A stretch of DNA of 64,000 nucleotides, taken from the NCBI RefSeq assembly GCF_014066305.1, contig NW_023501036.1, forward strand, positions 1,499,501-1,563,500. The letters are read 5' to 3'. Source of the DNA: Letharia columbiana (taxonomy: Eukaryota; Ascomycota; Lecanoromycetes; Lecanorales; Parmeliaceae). A model generated the notes under the pieces. That model was not told the origin of the DNA. It did not search any database and was given only the letters and a program-made list of their open reading frames with translations. The position numbers and the translations under genes are program-made. Positions 35,815 through 45,934 of the stretch are shown here, piece after piece; position 1 is the stretch's first letter, and each line of letters opens with the position of its first letter.

Positions 35815-35872
35815 CCATTGGCAGTGTCATGCCATTGGCAGTGTCATGCCATTGGCAGTGTCATGCCATTGG
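35815..35872 (+). repeat. 17-bp tandem repeat, about 3.4 copies
   Basis: The unit CCATTGGCAGTGTCATG is repeated three times without change and followed by CCATTGG. It lies some 370 bp upstream of the secreted glycoprotein gene. Confidence 0.9.
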
Positions 35873-36252
35873 GCCACAGTAGAAGCATCGACGACTCGCC
35901 GAGGCTCATTTTGTTGGCAATCCCTTCGGAGTGAGAGATTAGGAAACCAGGAATCCATGTTATTGGCATCCAATCTATATCAGAGAATAGGGATCGTAAT
36001 ATCACATCACGATATTCTCGTCTAATCGTTGGAGGGGGGTGGGGGCCCTATGAAGAAGGAGCCACCTCAGCCTCCGCCTGAAACCCGCTCAGAGCCATTT
36101 CCGATCCCTTTTTCTGACACGTGAATGGACGAGGAACCCTTCATCTCAGACCTGCGCCTCCCCCGATGTCAGATCGCCAACACCGAAATTGCAAGTAAGC
36201 AATCCTAAAATACAGAAGTGATTAGGGATGCCTAATGAATGACATTTGACCA

Positions 36253-36278
36253 CTATGACAGTCAGCTGACGGTCATAG
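36253..36278. repeat. 26-bp near-perfect palindrome
   Basis: The arms are CTATGAC and GTCATAG around AGTCAGCTGACG. Only one symmetric base pair is mismatched. It sits between flanking GACATT motifs on both sides. It could be a protein-binding site or a small element end. Confidence 0.7.
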
Positions 36279-37473
36279 GCTGACATTCCCTTTGACATGA
36301 CATATCAGACGCTAGCCTGATTAGGTTAGATCTTGATCGGCGCGAGGTTTAGCCGAACGCCGAATACCCTCACATTTCCCCCACAAAGCACTCGATATTC
36401 ATTTACCACTCTTATTCTCTATCACCACACAGTTAATAGAGACCTGATATCAAGCATAGCTAGGCGCATGATACCTCTATTAGACACACTCATCCATAGT
36501 GCTTTCACACAGTTCATCGATCAATAGAAGAAGGAGAAGTGGGGATTGCACACCAAATGAGGGCCGAATTTGGGTGGAGGATCCCCGGACGATACTTTGG
36601 CTATTTCAACGAATTGAAACCGTCCGATGTTTGCCTGACCAATCAAAATATAGCAATAATAGTGGTAGAAATTTATTAGTGCGGTTATTTGGCCACACAT
36701 GACTGTCATTCTAGGGATAGCAATTGCGATCAGGGAAATTAATATGGAAAGAAAATATCGAGAGTCAGTCTCCGTAGCTGTGGACTTTATGGCAAAGCGG
36801 AAAAGCGGCCCGCTAATTCTCCTGTACCGTAAGGTAATCTTACTTAACAAGGACAGGTCTCGGCAGCGGAACAATGTGGAGCCGGTGAGGCAACTGCCAA
36901 ATATTTTACCTTACTACATGTACTAGTACTGTATTTGGCAAATAGTAGTACTCGTACTGATAACGCTTTACCCGACTTAGAGCTCCCTTACGGGCGGGCC
37001 TGCAAAGGCGCACACCTTGCCCGAGCCAACGCCGCTGTCAACGACGCCTGTGGTCAAGTACACATTTGTGTTTTCCATCTCATGATCTCGATGCGTAGAA
37101 TCAAACTCGTTGAATGCTGCTAAGTATGCTTACAAGTACTTCCTTTGTCGATTTCCTGTGGCACAAAATCTCCACCACAGGCGTGTGAAACACCGGAACA
37201 GCCAAGACAGCAGATTGAAATCCAAGTCTCATCTTGATACTCTGAGCCGCTCCACTGACCGTCTCAATCCTCAACAGCCGCGGCTTGTACAAATATCCCG
37301 TCGCAGTAGAATAAGTTCGGAATAATATCGGGTCAACACGATATGACCTTTTCTCCTGAAAATGAAATCATGCATTTGTATGATAAAGGCGACATTGGTC
37401 CTCTACCGGGTGATATTAATCTGCCTTCCTTGTTTTGCTTCATTATATAATGTTTGGGAAAGAAGCATTCAAC

Positions 37474-39873
37474 ATGAAAGTTCCCTCATTCACACACTCA
37501 TTTGCCTTTCTCGCATTGTCGCTCATTACTTTCCAGCTCCCTTTCGTTGCGTCGATTGATTCGAATGGTAGGTATGCCGTCCAGATCTGAGCTTTAGAGC
37601 ATAGCATTTACTGACACATTGAAGCCGCTGCTCGTCTGCAACCTCGTCTTGATGACGGGGCTCCTGCCCAAGCCTTAGCTGCAAAACGCAGGAGGAAGTG
37701 CTCTCATTCTCGTATTTGTGACCTTGCCTCAGCCACCGGATCCGTGTATGGCTATCCTGGAAACAACGCCTCTACTTTAGCTTACCAGCTTCCCTATTCC
37801 CGAACTGCAAGCACCCTACCCAGTCAAGGAAACCCAAATATACCCTCGCAGCAACCCGCGGGCCAAGGACCAACTTCTGGATCCCCATCAACTGGGAATG
37901 GCGCTCCTGGTGGTCTCGAAAACGGCAGTTCTGGCTCACCTGTAGCCGGAAGCGGTAACGCTGGGGGCTCGCCAGGGATCTGCCCATTGCAGTCAACAGT
38001 GACAATCACCACTCAGTATACTGTCACTGTGACACAAGCTGCGGCAGTAGCTACGACAGCTGGTCCAGCAGGCCTGTTGCAAAAGGGGTCGACTGTCAAT
38101 GGCTCAACAGGTCCCGGCTGCCTGGCACAGAACGGGTCAGGCAACGGCTCGAATGGCTCTGCTAACCCATTGGAAAATGGCGTCTCTGCAAGCGGCTCAA
38201 CTGGTCCTAAACGTACGAAGTGCAGCAAAGCAAATGCCTCTGGTACGCCCGTTGCAAGTGCATCTGCCGTTTTGGGAGGTCTCTGCGGCAATGGCACGCT
38301 TCAAGGTTCAAAGTACCCCACTGCTGCGAACGCTTCTTCACCTTTGGGCTCAGGTACGAGCAGCAACCCTACTGTGTCCCTGCCTAGATCCAATACTATA
38401 GTAGAGACGAACGACACCACAGATGCCAATCTTCAGGGCGAGTTCTGGGCGGGAGGTTCGTACATTTCTGCGATTGTTTTTGATTTTTGATTTTTTTTTC
38501 GCAATAACCGAGGCCTGAGTTACAAGACATGTTTTGGGAGCAAAAGTTCTTTTTTACCCTTGAGATCTGTTTAGCAATTAATGTTCTTGGATTGAAGAAG
38601 CAATGCTGACTCCAGATCCTGCGTAGGTACTATAGGTACTCTGATGCGAATGGAAGCTATCCCAGGCCGTGTCTTCTACGATTATGATGGCGTCACCGTC
38701 AAGGACCCCATCAAAACTCTTGCAGACTCAGGTTTCAATGCTATCCGGGTCGAGACCTCTCGTGACATGAGTCTAGGGCCTACCGTATTCACAAATAATG
38801 CATCAACTCGTGGTGAAGAGTTGCTTTTCCAGCTTGATTTTGGAGGTATCGATATTGCGGTCAAGACTGCGCAACGGGCTGCAGCTCTGGGCATGAGAAT
38901 TCAGCTCACCATCAATCAGGGGTTCACAATACCTAAAGACCTCGAGTCTCTTGACTATGACGGTATGGTTGGCGCTGTTCAAGAAGAGGCAATACGCCAA
39001 CTCCAGCCCTTTCTTGATGCCAAAATTGTACCTGATATCATCCTCTTCGAGAATGAAGGTTCTGATGGCTTCCTCTTTACTGAGGAGTCTACCGGCCATG
39101 TTCGCGGTACTAATGACGGCAAAGCCAGCGCGGCCAAAGTAGACCTTGAGATGTGCGGCAAGATTCCTACCGGCAACATGGCTTCCTACCCGCAATACGC
39201 GGGCTACCTCAAGGCCGAAGTCATAGCCTGCAACGAGGCCATCACGGCGTCAGGCTTTTCCACGGCCACAACCCGTTATGGTCTTCACTCTCATGTCCAA
39301 TATGTCCAGTGGAAGGAAGCTTGTGTACATGGTCCGAATCCATTAAGCCAGACTGAGCTGAAAGACTCCTCGGGTGCGGCCTGCAGCAATTCTGTCATTC
39401 CTCGAAGCATTCTCTCTCCAAATGCCTCGGAGATGCTTACCATCATGGGTTTCTCTTCATATCCAGACCCAATGACACCATCCGACATCGACTCCGAACC
39501 CAGCATGGCCGATACCTTGACCCGACTGACCAAAACTCTCACTCAGTTGCAGGGTTACGCTGAAGCCTACGGCACATACACTGACGGTCCATGGGCGGGC
39601 CAGTACAAATTACAAGGTCTGGGCGTTGAATATGCTACTAGCTTTACGTATCAACAGATTCCCCAGGAGCAGTCTCTTACGGAGTTGATGTGGAAGACAG
39701 TGAAGCCTTTCTCCGCTTTTATGGGAATGTTGTGGTATGAGCCATGGTACTGTTATTCTGATTGGGAAGGCGGACGTGGCACACTCTGTCATACACTGGA
39801 TGGGAATAGCGAGGCACCGACGAATACCATGAAGACGTTTGGAGCAGCTGCTATCTCGCCTTGGAAGAAGTGA
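37474..39873 (+). CDS. Secreted GH53-like glycosidase with low-complexity N-terminal half
   Basis: Exons 37474-37567, 37625-38455 and 38627-39873 give 723 aa. The start MKVPSFTHSFAFLALSLITF is a signal peptide. AAKRRRKC at about residues 50-57 is a likely Kex2-type site. Residues ~80-300 are built from imperfect Gly-Asn-Gly/Ser repeats (GNGAPGGLENGSSGSP, QNGSGNGSNGSANPLENG) with many N-glycosylation sequons. The C-terminal ~400 residues form a glycosidase-like barrel: KTLADSGFNAIRVE, GMRIQLTINQGFTIP, PDIILFENEGSDGF (candidate acid/base Glu) and GLGVEYATSF (candidate nucleophile). I relate this to GH53 (endo-beta-1,4-galactanase, clan GH-A), but the match is distant and another GH-A family is possible. 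Intron 2 (171 nt) is introner-like. The stop is 320 bp from the convergent NDUFA12 gene. Confidence 0.7.
38456..38626 (+). repeat. Introner-like intron in the glycosidase gene
   Basis: The intron is 171 nt. It contains AAGACATGTTTTGGGAG, and it ends ATGCTGACTCC...CCTGCGTAG, almost the same as the end of SEC61 intron 6. Confidence 0.55.
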
Positions 39874-40193
39874 ACGGGGCCTTTTTGCAGTACAAAAGGC
39901 GGAGCCGTTTGGCAACGGTGATTTGGTGTGGCGTGAGCCGGCCTCGAATATACACATTTAATCTTCTAACAATGTACTTATTCTTCTCGTTCATAGGCAG
40001 ATATCTACAGCTCTGTACATTCTTAGTATCGAGACTTGAACTGAAAAATCAAGTATTGCTCAATTAATAGCAACTGGGGAATGGTCAACTTCTGTCGACG
40101 ATGCTTCATATGCGCCCAAACGCCCTGCTCCACGTGTTCTTTATCTACATCTCTTCCTGCCTTCTGCCTTCAGATTCCAATCGGTTGGCAATG

Positions 40194-40835
40194 CTACCTC
40201 GGCTTCGCCACGGGCTGCCAAGCGTGTGTTTTTGGCTTCACCCTACGCACACAAAAAGTCAGCACTCGAATTCATCATGTGTAGCTGCCAGCCTTGACAT
40301 CTTCTAAGCTGGATGCGCTGTCACAGCCCAATCGATATCTCGATCCTCCTCTCCAATCGCCGTTACCCTCTCCACACTCCTCACAACCCTTCATGAATAA
40401 AGAAGACTAACGTTGAATAAGTCTTATACGCCGCCCTGCTGGCCGTCAGATTTGGCCTATGCTCCGGAATCTCCCAACTCCTCTGCCCTGTCTTCAGCAC
40501 GGCATCCTCAGTCGGTGGCTTGTCGACCAAATACGACATCCACGCGTGCCATCCTGGCTCAATTTGTGCGGGGTCGTATTCTTTTTGTTTGTAATCTACC
40601 CATCTTGTTCGTACTGGTTGCTACAGTCAGCGAGGGTGCAATCGGGTGCTGTGGTGAGTCGAGGGAGAGACTGACGAGGTAGCTCTTGTTCTTGGTTCTC
40701 GTAGTATTTGTTGCCGTATTTGTCCGTTGCGATGTAGGTGCCAGCTTTGGTATCGCCAATGTATTGCATTTGATGGGCGTATTCTTTTATGCCGACTTTG
40801 CGGAGATTCCGCAGGGTGCGCATGATTGTCGACAT
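40194..40835 (-). CDS. NDUFA12: Complex I subunit NDUFA12 (B17.2)
   Basis: This is an accessory subunit of mitochondrial NADH:ubiquinone oxidoreductase, needed for late assembly of the matrix arm. Exons 40835-40676, 40613-40412 and 40242-40194 give 136 aa, the expected size. Intron 1 (62 nt, GTCAGT to ACCAG) joins YYENQEQELP to LRTRWVDYKQKEYDP. Conserved blocks are MQYIGDTKAGTYIATDKYGN, RTRWVDY, QIEPGWHAWMSYLVDKPP and RPNLTASRAAYKTYST. The last 16 residues (VKPKTHAWQPVAKPR after the junction) come only from the small third exon, reached over a 169-nt intron with a GTGCTGACTT branch site. No intron-free reading gives the conserved tail. It is divergent from the membrane glycoprotein gene. Confidence 0.93.
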
Positions 40836-41170
40836 TGTGAGTTGTGAGAATGGGTAAGGCCCATGGAGCTTGAGCAGAATAATGGGTTGAGGTGAGAGCG
40901 AACGAATGAATGGAAGGAAGCCGATGCCCTTAGCGTTTGGCCGGATTAGGCGCACGCACGGATATAGCCGGGGAGCGGCGATAATGAGTGATTAATCCTT
41001 TGGTGAGACGTTTCCTGTCAAAAACGCGACCCTCTCAGAAATTTTATATGGTATCTACAACACACAAAAGACTCTAGTATCTCGAGCAATTTTACTTCTA
41101 TATGACAATCTAGGCTGTTTCCTTTCAATCGATCGCTGATCTCCATCAACCGTCCATTGGGGGAGAAGAT
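40836..41170. other. Divergent promoter region
   Basis: This 335-bp stretch lies between NDUFA12 and the membrane glycoprotein gene. No gene was recognised. An unplaced 5' exon of the latter could lie here. Confidence 0.45.
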
Positions 41171-43112
41171 ATGCAGTTCTACAATAGAGCTCTGGGGTTC
41201 GCGAAAGAAGCAATTGCGGGACCTCTGGAACGGCGACAAGACAGAAGTAACAGTGAGTTGATCCCATTGAGCTTTTTTGTCTCAACGCTGGGAGCCCCGT
41301 AAGCTTCTTGATAACTGGCTAATCAGTCATCTTTCTGATTCACAGCGGCATCTTCCATATCTTCTTCCTCCACTTCGCCTGCTTCAACCGCAGCAGCAGC
41401 AGCATCCCTCTGCCTCCTCTACACTCTCTTCTAGTTCTTCAGATACGGTTGCGGCCGCACCTTCGGCCACTGGTGGACCTGTTACGGTAACGGAATTTCG
41501 CAACATTCCAGCCTTCACCAAGACCGAATCAACAGCATACACAGCCCATGGTATTTGGTCTCTCTCAAGAAGTGCAGAAATGCAAGCTTGCTCATCCCCA
41601 CTCTCCAGGTGTGAACGCTACACATATCACAGTTTCGCATAGCGAGACGCAAACTTCTACTTTCACTGCTTCTGCCTGTGAGTCTAGCTTTCCCTAACTC
41701 CTTCCTGATTGACCAAAATCCGGCTTGCAAAAGCTGTCCTCGGATCATCCTTTCCCCCCAATTCCCTGAAATTTTCCCGTTACTCTGTTTTGAAGTGGAT
41801 ATACTGACGCCAAACTTAAAGACCTTGCCACGGCCAATGCTACTGCTCCCGGAATTCCGCAAAACGACTTGACAGCTTGCAGAATCAATGGTACTGAGCC
41901 TGATAATGGACCATTTTGCTCTCCCATTCACGGTCAAAACCTGTTCACCGGGTACACATACGGAGGCAGGTGGGAAATACTCGTCAACATTGCAGAAGCT
42001 TATGGTTTCTAGTTACATGGAACCCAACACTTTTCCCAGACAATGCCACGACGACAGTCGAGTTGACCTATATTACAGCCGATCAACAGGTCGCATGGTA
42101 TTCCCCCGACGTGGCGAATGTACGAGGCTATGTCAACGTGTATATGGACAAAGATTGGCTACTAGGGGCTTCTGGCAATGACACCTCATTAGGTATGTAC
42201 ATATATGGAGCAAATGATTCCTATCTTATCCATTTCCTGGGTCAAAAGAAATGGTCTGGGACCAAAGGGCTCTTGATATTTCCTGGCTATTATCGCTCTT
42301 CCCTTTGCCTTTGAGATGGAACGCTGACTCTGAAATAGGCCAGAACCTCACCTTTTCTTTGATCTCGTACGTTTGTTTGCTCCTGAGACATGTTCTGAGA
42401 CTGGAAAGCCTTCCTGAATAGGTAATGCTGACTGAGGAATATCTGTCTAGTACACCTGCTGGAGGTCAAAACATCTCAAAATTGGGTCCTATGATCAGCT
42501 TGGTATAGCTTATTTCTCTTTTACATTGCCCTAGTATTCAATCCTTCTTGAGTCGCAAGACATTTTCTGGCAGGCTACCCCTGTCTCGCCTTCAACACTC
42601 CAAACCCTTTCTTTTAGTTCACTTAGAACCCTGATGGAGAAATGCTGACTCCGAGATGACTGATAGACTGTTGATCCCAAAACTCTCCCGCGAGTATTGA
42701 TTCCAAAGATAGACTCTATATATGGTCTGGAAATAGGATTGCCAATCGCGTAGGACTTCCCTATCCCCAATCTTCCTCATTTGGACGTCTTTCGGAGCCC
42801 CGAGACATGTTTCGGGACTTTTGTACTCGAGACACTTGTTATATGAAATCCAATGCTTCCCCGAAACGAGTGATTGCTGACCGGAGCGCCATCAGAATCG
42901 TTGCTGTGATCCTCATCATTCTCGGTATTTGGTGTGGAATGAGGAAGCATGCGTGGAGCGACGTCAGGGGCCACTCGAGAGACTACATGGCGAGAAGAGC
43001 TCGTAGGAGAGGGAGACTAGAAAAGGATGGTGCCATCCAACTTGACGAGTACGACCGCAGTGGCCAGGACGCCTTCTCGGATGAAGTTAGCTCCCACAGT
43101 CCAAAAACATGA
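41171..43112 (+). CDS. Single-pass membrane glycoprotein, fungal CSPI/VTW family
   Basis: Exons: 41171-41252,41346-41550,41609-41677,41822-41969,41996-42192,42339-42366,42451-42502,42667-42749,42896-43112; about 359 aa after removing one base near 41406. A Ser/Thr/Ala-rich stalk precedes the ectodomain: CRINGTEPDNGPFCSPIHGQ, then VTWNPTLFPDNATTTVELTY. A transmembrane helix follows (GLPIA|IVAVILIILGIW), then a basic cytosolic tail (CGMRKHAWSDVRGHS, RRARRRGRLEK). I recognise the layout from a common Pezizomycotina family of wall-facing membrane proteins of unknown function. The helix is completed only by the 42750-42895 splice. Problems: the predicted N-terminus is a poor signal peptide, the stalk frame shifts at a GCA repeat/CCC run, and a 26-nt gap (41970-41995) would have to be an ultrashort intron. 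Five introns are introner-like. Confidence 0.62.
41678..41821 (+). repeat. Possible introner-like intron
   Basis: The intron is 144 nt with a late TACTGACGCC branch region. It shares length and pyrimidine-rich middle with its neighbours but lacks a clear GACATGTT motif, so it is the weakest member of the set. Confidence 0.35.
42193..42338 (+). repeat. Introner-like intron
   Basis: The intron is 146 nt and ends AACGCTGACTCTGAAATAG, matching the CTGACTCCGAAAT end of SEC61 intron 6. Confidence 0.5.
42367..42450 (+). repeat. Introner-like intron, short form
   Basis: The intron is 84 nt with CTGAGACATGTTCTGAGACT and then AATGCTGACTGAGG. It looks like a shortened version of the others. Confidence 0.5.
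42503..42666 (+). repeat. Introner-like intron
   Basis: The intron is 164 nt. It contains GCAAGACATTTTCTGG and ends AATGCTGACTCCGAGATG...GATAG. Confidence 0.5.
42750..42895 (+). repeat. Introner-like intron with hairpin
   Basis: The intron is 146 nt. CCCGAGACATGTTTCGGG is nearly self-complementary. A second CCCCGAAACGAG lies downstream, before TTGCTGACCGG. Confidence 0.55.
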
Positions 43113-44314
43113 GATGACAGATGCTGACACGAATTCTAGCCCTACCAAGGAGGGAGCAATAATGCCTTCCAGGAGGAAATTAGACGCCAGCGCTTCGAAG
43201 ACGACAATTTAAAAAGAACAATCTCTTCATTCTAGTTTACCCAGTCATATTCAAATCTGCGTTGTCCGCTTCACTTGCCTACCTGACAAATTTGACTTGA
43301 CGTCACGTTCTTTTGTCAATGGTCAAAACTTGGCCTTAAAACTAATCGCACAGGCTGAGCTGGATGCGGTGGGGCAATGGCGCAAGTGTTCGAAGCGGTT
43401 GGCATGATTCGGTTATTGAAAATGCTGGATCAGGCGCTTCTAGGGAAAGCGCTCGAACCGCTTCTCAAAGACAAACGGCTTCGAGCTTTGTTCGTTTGTT
43501 GCCTTCAATGGTCACCAGTCCACAGGATGTGCCGTTAACTACGAGTACTGGCAACACTTGTCCTCGTTTCTTGTGCAGGCAACGTTGATTCAACACTCCA
43601 CAAGGGTTACACCCGCCAATCGAGACTTCCTGTTGCACCCTCGCTACCCCGGAGATACAGACTGTATCTTCTGCTTGCGGTCCAAAGAGAAATGTGTCCG
43701 GATGGCCATGAAGGAATTGGCATTGGCTAAGAGCGAAATGGACGAGGGTCAAGTGGACGAGGATCAAGTGGACGTGGGTGAAAATGGATGAGAGCGGAAC
43801 GAACGAGGGCAGCTCGGTAGAAAGGCTCCTAGAATAGAGACATCCTCTTAACAGGCTTACCTGGGAGCCTAGGTCTTCTTCCCGAGTACCAGTCCATAAG
43901 ACTTAGCGTTGAGCGGAGTCACTTTAGAATGACACCTCAAAGAAAATCGGATTCCCTTACAAGGTTCAGAGCCGCTTGCTTTTTAGATACGAATATCGGC
44001 AAGATTCGAAGGACTTTCATGTACAAAAACCGCAAATGTGAGCGTGATGAGAGCCATGGCGAGGTGTTCGCCAATTTATAAGAGATGGATTTGAGCAATA
44101 GGGGCAATGTAGATACAGAATATAAAGTACTCTAGACAGGACGGAATTTCGAATCTTGTAGCCCGAACTACACCGTCCTTAAGCACTACATTGAACCTCT
44201 TTCCTCATTGCACAACAGGTACCAACAGACTTCACATGGCCGACGGCAGTCAGAGAAGTGTTGAAGTATTGAAAACATGAACAGTCTGGCAACCTGAATA
44301 TAGGCATCGAATAG
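43113..44314. other. Spacer before PGS1 with a doubtful small ORF
   Basis: One frame (about 43558-43791) reads PRYPGDTDCIFCLRSKEKCV with a C-x2-C-x5-C spacing and a repeated DEGQVDEDQVD tail. It lacks an ATG and neighbours of matching frame. I do not call a gene. The rest shows nothing recognisable. Confidence 0.35.
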
Positions 44315-45934
44315 ATGCTCGTCCGCCGGATTCGAGCAAACCCACGTCCATGGCTTCCATCTTCAACAAGACGACTGCCATGGCAGCTCCGCCTGAGAGC
44401 GCACTCTACTACATCCCCGCTAGACTTCCCTCAGACGTCTACGCATGCATCACCTCTGGCAGCGCTCACATCAGACCTGGACCGTCTTGCCCCCCGGATC
44501 GATATCAACGCTGATCAGATTGAGATACTCGATGGACCAACGGAATTTTACGAAAGTCTAAGAAGCAAAATAAGAAGGGCGAGGAGGAGGATATATCTCT
44601 CGACTCTCTACATTGGCAAAACAGAGAATGAGCTCATTTCAACTATACGGGATGCTTTACTCCAACAGGGTTCCGAGCTCAAGGTCTCCATCCTCACAGA
44701 TGCGCTACGGGGAACTCGAGAGGCCCCAAATCCCTCGTGTGCTTCATTGTTGGCCTCCTTGGTCGAGGAGTTTCCAGACCGAGTCGAGGTCCGCATGTAC
44801 CATACGCCCAACTTGACGGGGCTGCGCAAAGCATTGATACCGAAACGCATCAATGAGGGTTGGGGATTGCAGCATATTAAGCTGTATGGAATTGACGACG
44901 AAGTGATCCTTTCTGGGGCAAATCTTTCGAATGACTACTTTACAAACCGTCAAGATCGCTACCATGTCTTCAGTTCGAAGCGAGTCGCTGACTACTTCGC
45001 ACGCATCCACGATGCTGTCTGCAGCATCAGCTTTCTGCTACGGCCAAGGGCTACCCCCTCAAAGTTCACTTTGGAATGGCCGACGTCCAGTCCAGCTCCA
45101 AACCCCCTTGAGGCTCCGAAAGGCTATATAGAAGCGGCGACCTCCCTACTCCTCCCCTTCGTGAAACCGGCCTCCTCCCAGTCGCCTCCTACAACATCTA
45201 CATCCGTCTACCCTGTTATATGTCATCCACCAACAATCAACACTGAGCTCCCTGCATTCACGGCCCTTCTCGCTCGACATATTGTGTCTTACACTTTCAC
45301 AGCCGGCTACTTCAATCCCCACCCAGTAATTACGTCCTCGCTTTTGGCTGCCTCTTCTCTCCCAATCTCGGCGCCAGGCTCCATCTTGACAGCTTCGCCA
45401 TACGCCAATGGATTCTTTGGCTCCAAAGGCATTTCAGGGCTTCTGCCCGCAGCATATACGCATCTCTCCCTCAGGTTTTTGCAGGCTGCACGCGGCAAGA
45501 ATATTCAGCTGCGGGAATGGCAGCGTGGAATTGTGGGGCAACAGAATGGATGGACGTATCACGCGAAGGGGTTATGGGTGACTCTGCAGGCGGATCTACA
45601 ACAGGGGACGTCATCGAGCACTTCCAATAAGACTTCATCAGAGCTTAGTACCGATTTTGAGAGCAAGGACCCGAGCACCCCAGCAGGTCCGAGCGTTACT
45701 CTTATCGGATCTTCTAATTACACTACACGTAGCTACGGGCTGGACCTGGAAGTTGGCGCTATAGTGGTGACAAAAGATGAAGGACTGATGCGGAAATTGA
45801 AGAGAGAAGGAGAGCTGTTGATGAGCCACACGAACCTTGTGAAGGAGGAAGATCTCGAGACGAAGGAGAGGAAAGCGGGGTGGAAGGTCCGAGTGGCGAT
45901 GTGGTTGGTGAAAGTATTGGGAGGTGCGCTTTGA
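44315..45934 (+). CDS. PGS1: Phosphatidylglycerophosphate synthase PGS1
   Basis: The enzyme makes phosphatidylglycerophosphate from CDP-diacylglycerol and glycerol 3-phosphate in mitochondria, the committed step to cardiolipin. One intron-free exon encodes 539 aa. The N-terminus MLVRRIRANPRPWLPSSTRR is a typical mitochondrial presequence. Two phospholipase-D-type HKD motifs mark the family: QHIKLYGID (His187, Lys189) followed by LSGANLSNDYF, and YHAKGLWV (about residue 414) followed by LIGSSNYTTRSYGLDLE. Conserved RRARRRIYLSTLYIGKTENEL lies between the presequence and the first HKD. A Ser/Thr-rich insertion separates the second HKD halves. It converges on SLP1. Confidence 0.95.
   Translation: MLVRRIRANPRPWLPSSTRRLPWQLRLRAHSTTSPLDFPQTSTHASPLAALTSDLDRLAPRIDINADQIEILDGPTEFYESLRSKIRRARRRIYLSTLYIGKTENELISTIRDALLQQGSELKVSILTDALRGTREAPNPSCASLLASLVEEFPDRVEVRMYHTPNLTGLRKALIPKRINEGWGLQHIKLYGIDDEVILSGANLSNDYFTNRQDRYHVFSSKRVADYFARIHDAVCSISFLLRPRATPSKFTLEWPTSSPAPNPLEAPKGYIEAATSLLLPFVKPASSQSPPTTSTSVYPVICHPPTINTELPAFTALLARHIVSYTFTAGYFNPHPVITSSLLAASSLPISAPGSILTASPYANGFFGSKGISGLLPAAYTHLSLRFLQAARGKNIQLREWQRGIVGQQNGWTYHAKGLWVTLQADLQQGTSSSTSNKTSSELSTDFESKDPSTPAGPSVTLIGSSNYTTRSYGLDLEVGAIVVTKDEGLMRKLKREGELLMSHTNLVKEEDLETKERKAGWKVRVAMWLVKVLGGAL

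Larger units (their letters stand above)
35450..37473. other. Repeat-bearing intergenic region
   Basis: This 2-kb spacer separates two divergent surface/secreted genes. It contains a 17-bp tandem repeat (35815-35872), a G-run (36032-36046), a 26-bp near-perfect palindrome (36253-36278) and an AT-rich block at about 36.4-36.95 kb with only short frames. No gene was recognised. It may contain degraded transposon sequence. Confidence 0.5.

Noticed and set aside
36521..36926. Overlapping frames on both strands in the AT-rich part of the spacer
   Set aside because: Translations are low-information and match no transposase or other motif I can recognise.
43364..43791. Cys-containing small ORF resembling part of a zinc cluster
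   Set aside because: No ATG in the relevant frame, spacing does not match a Zn2Cys6 cluster, and no splice partner was found.
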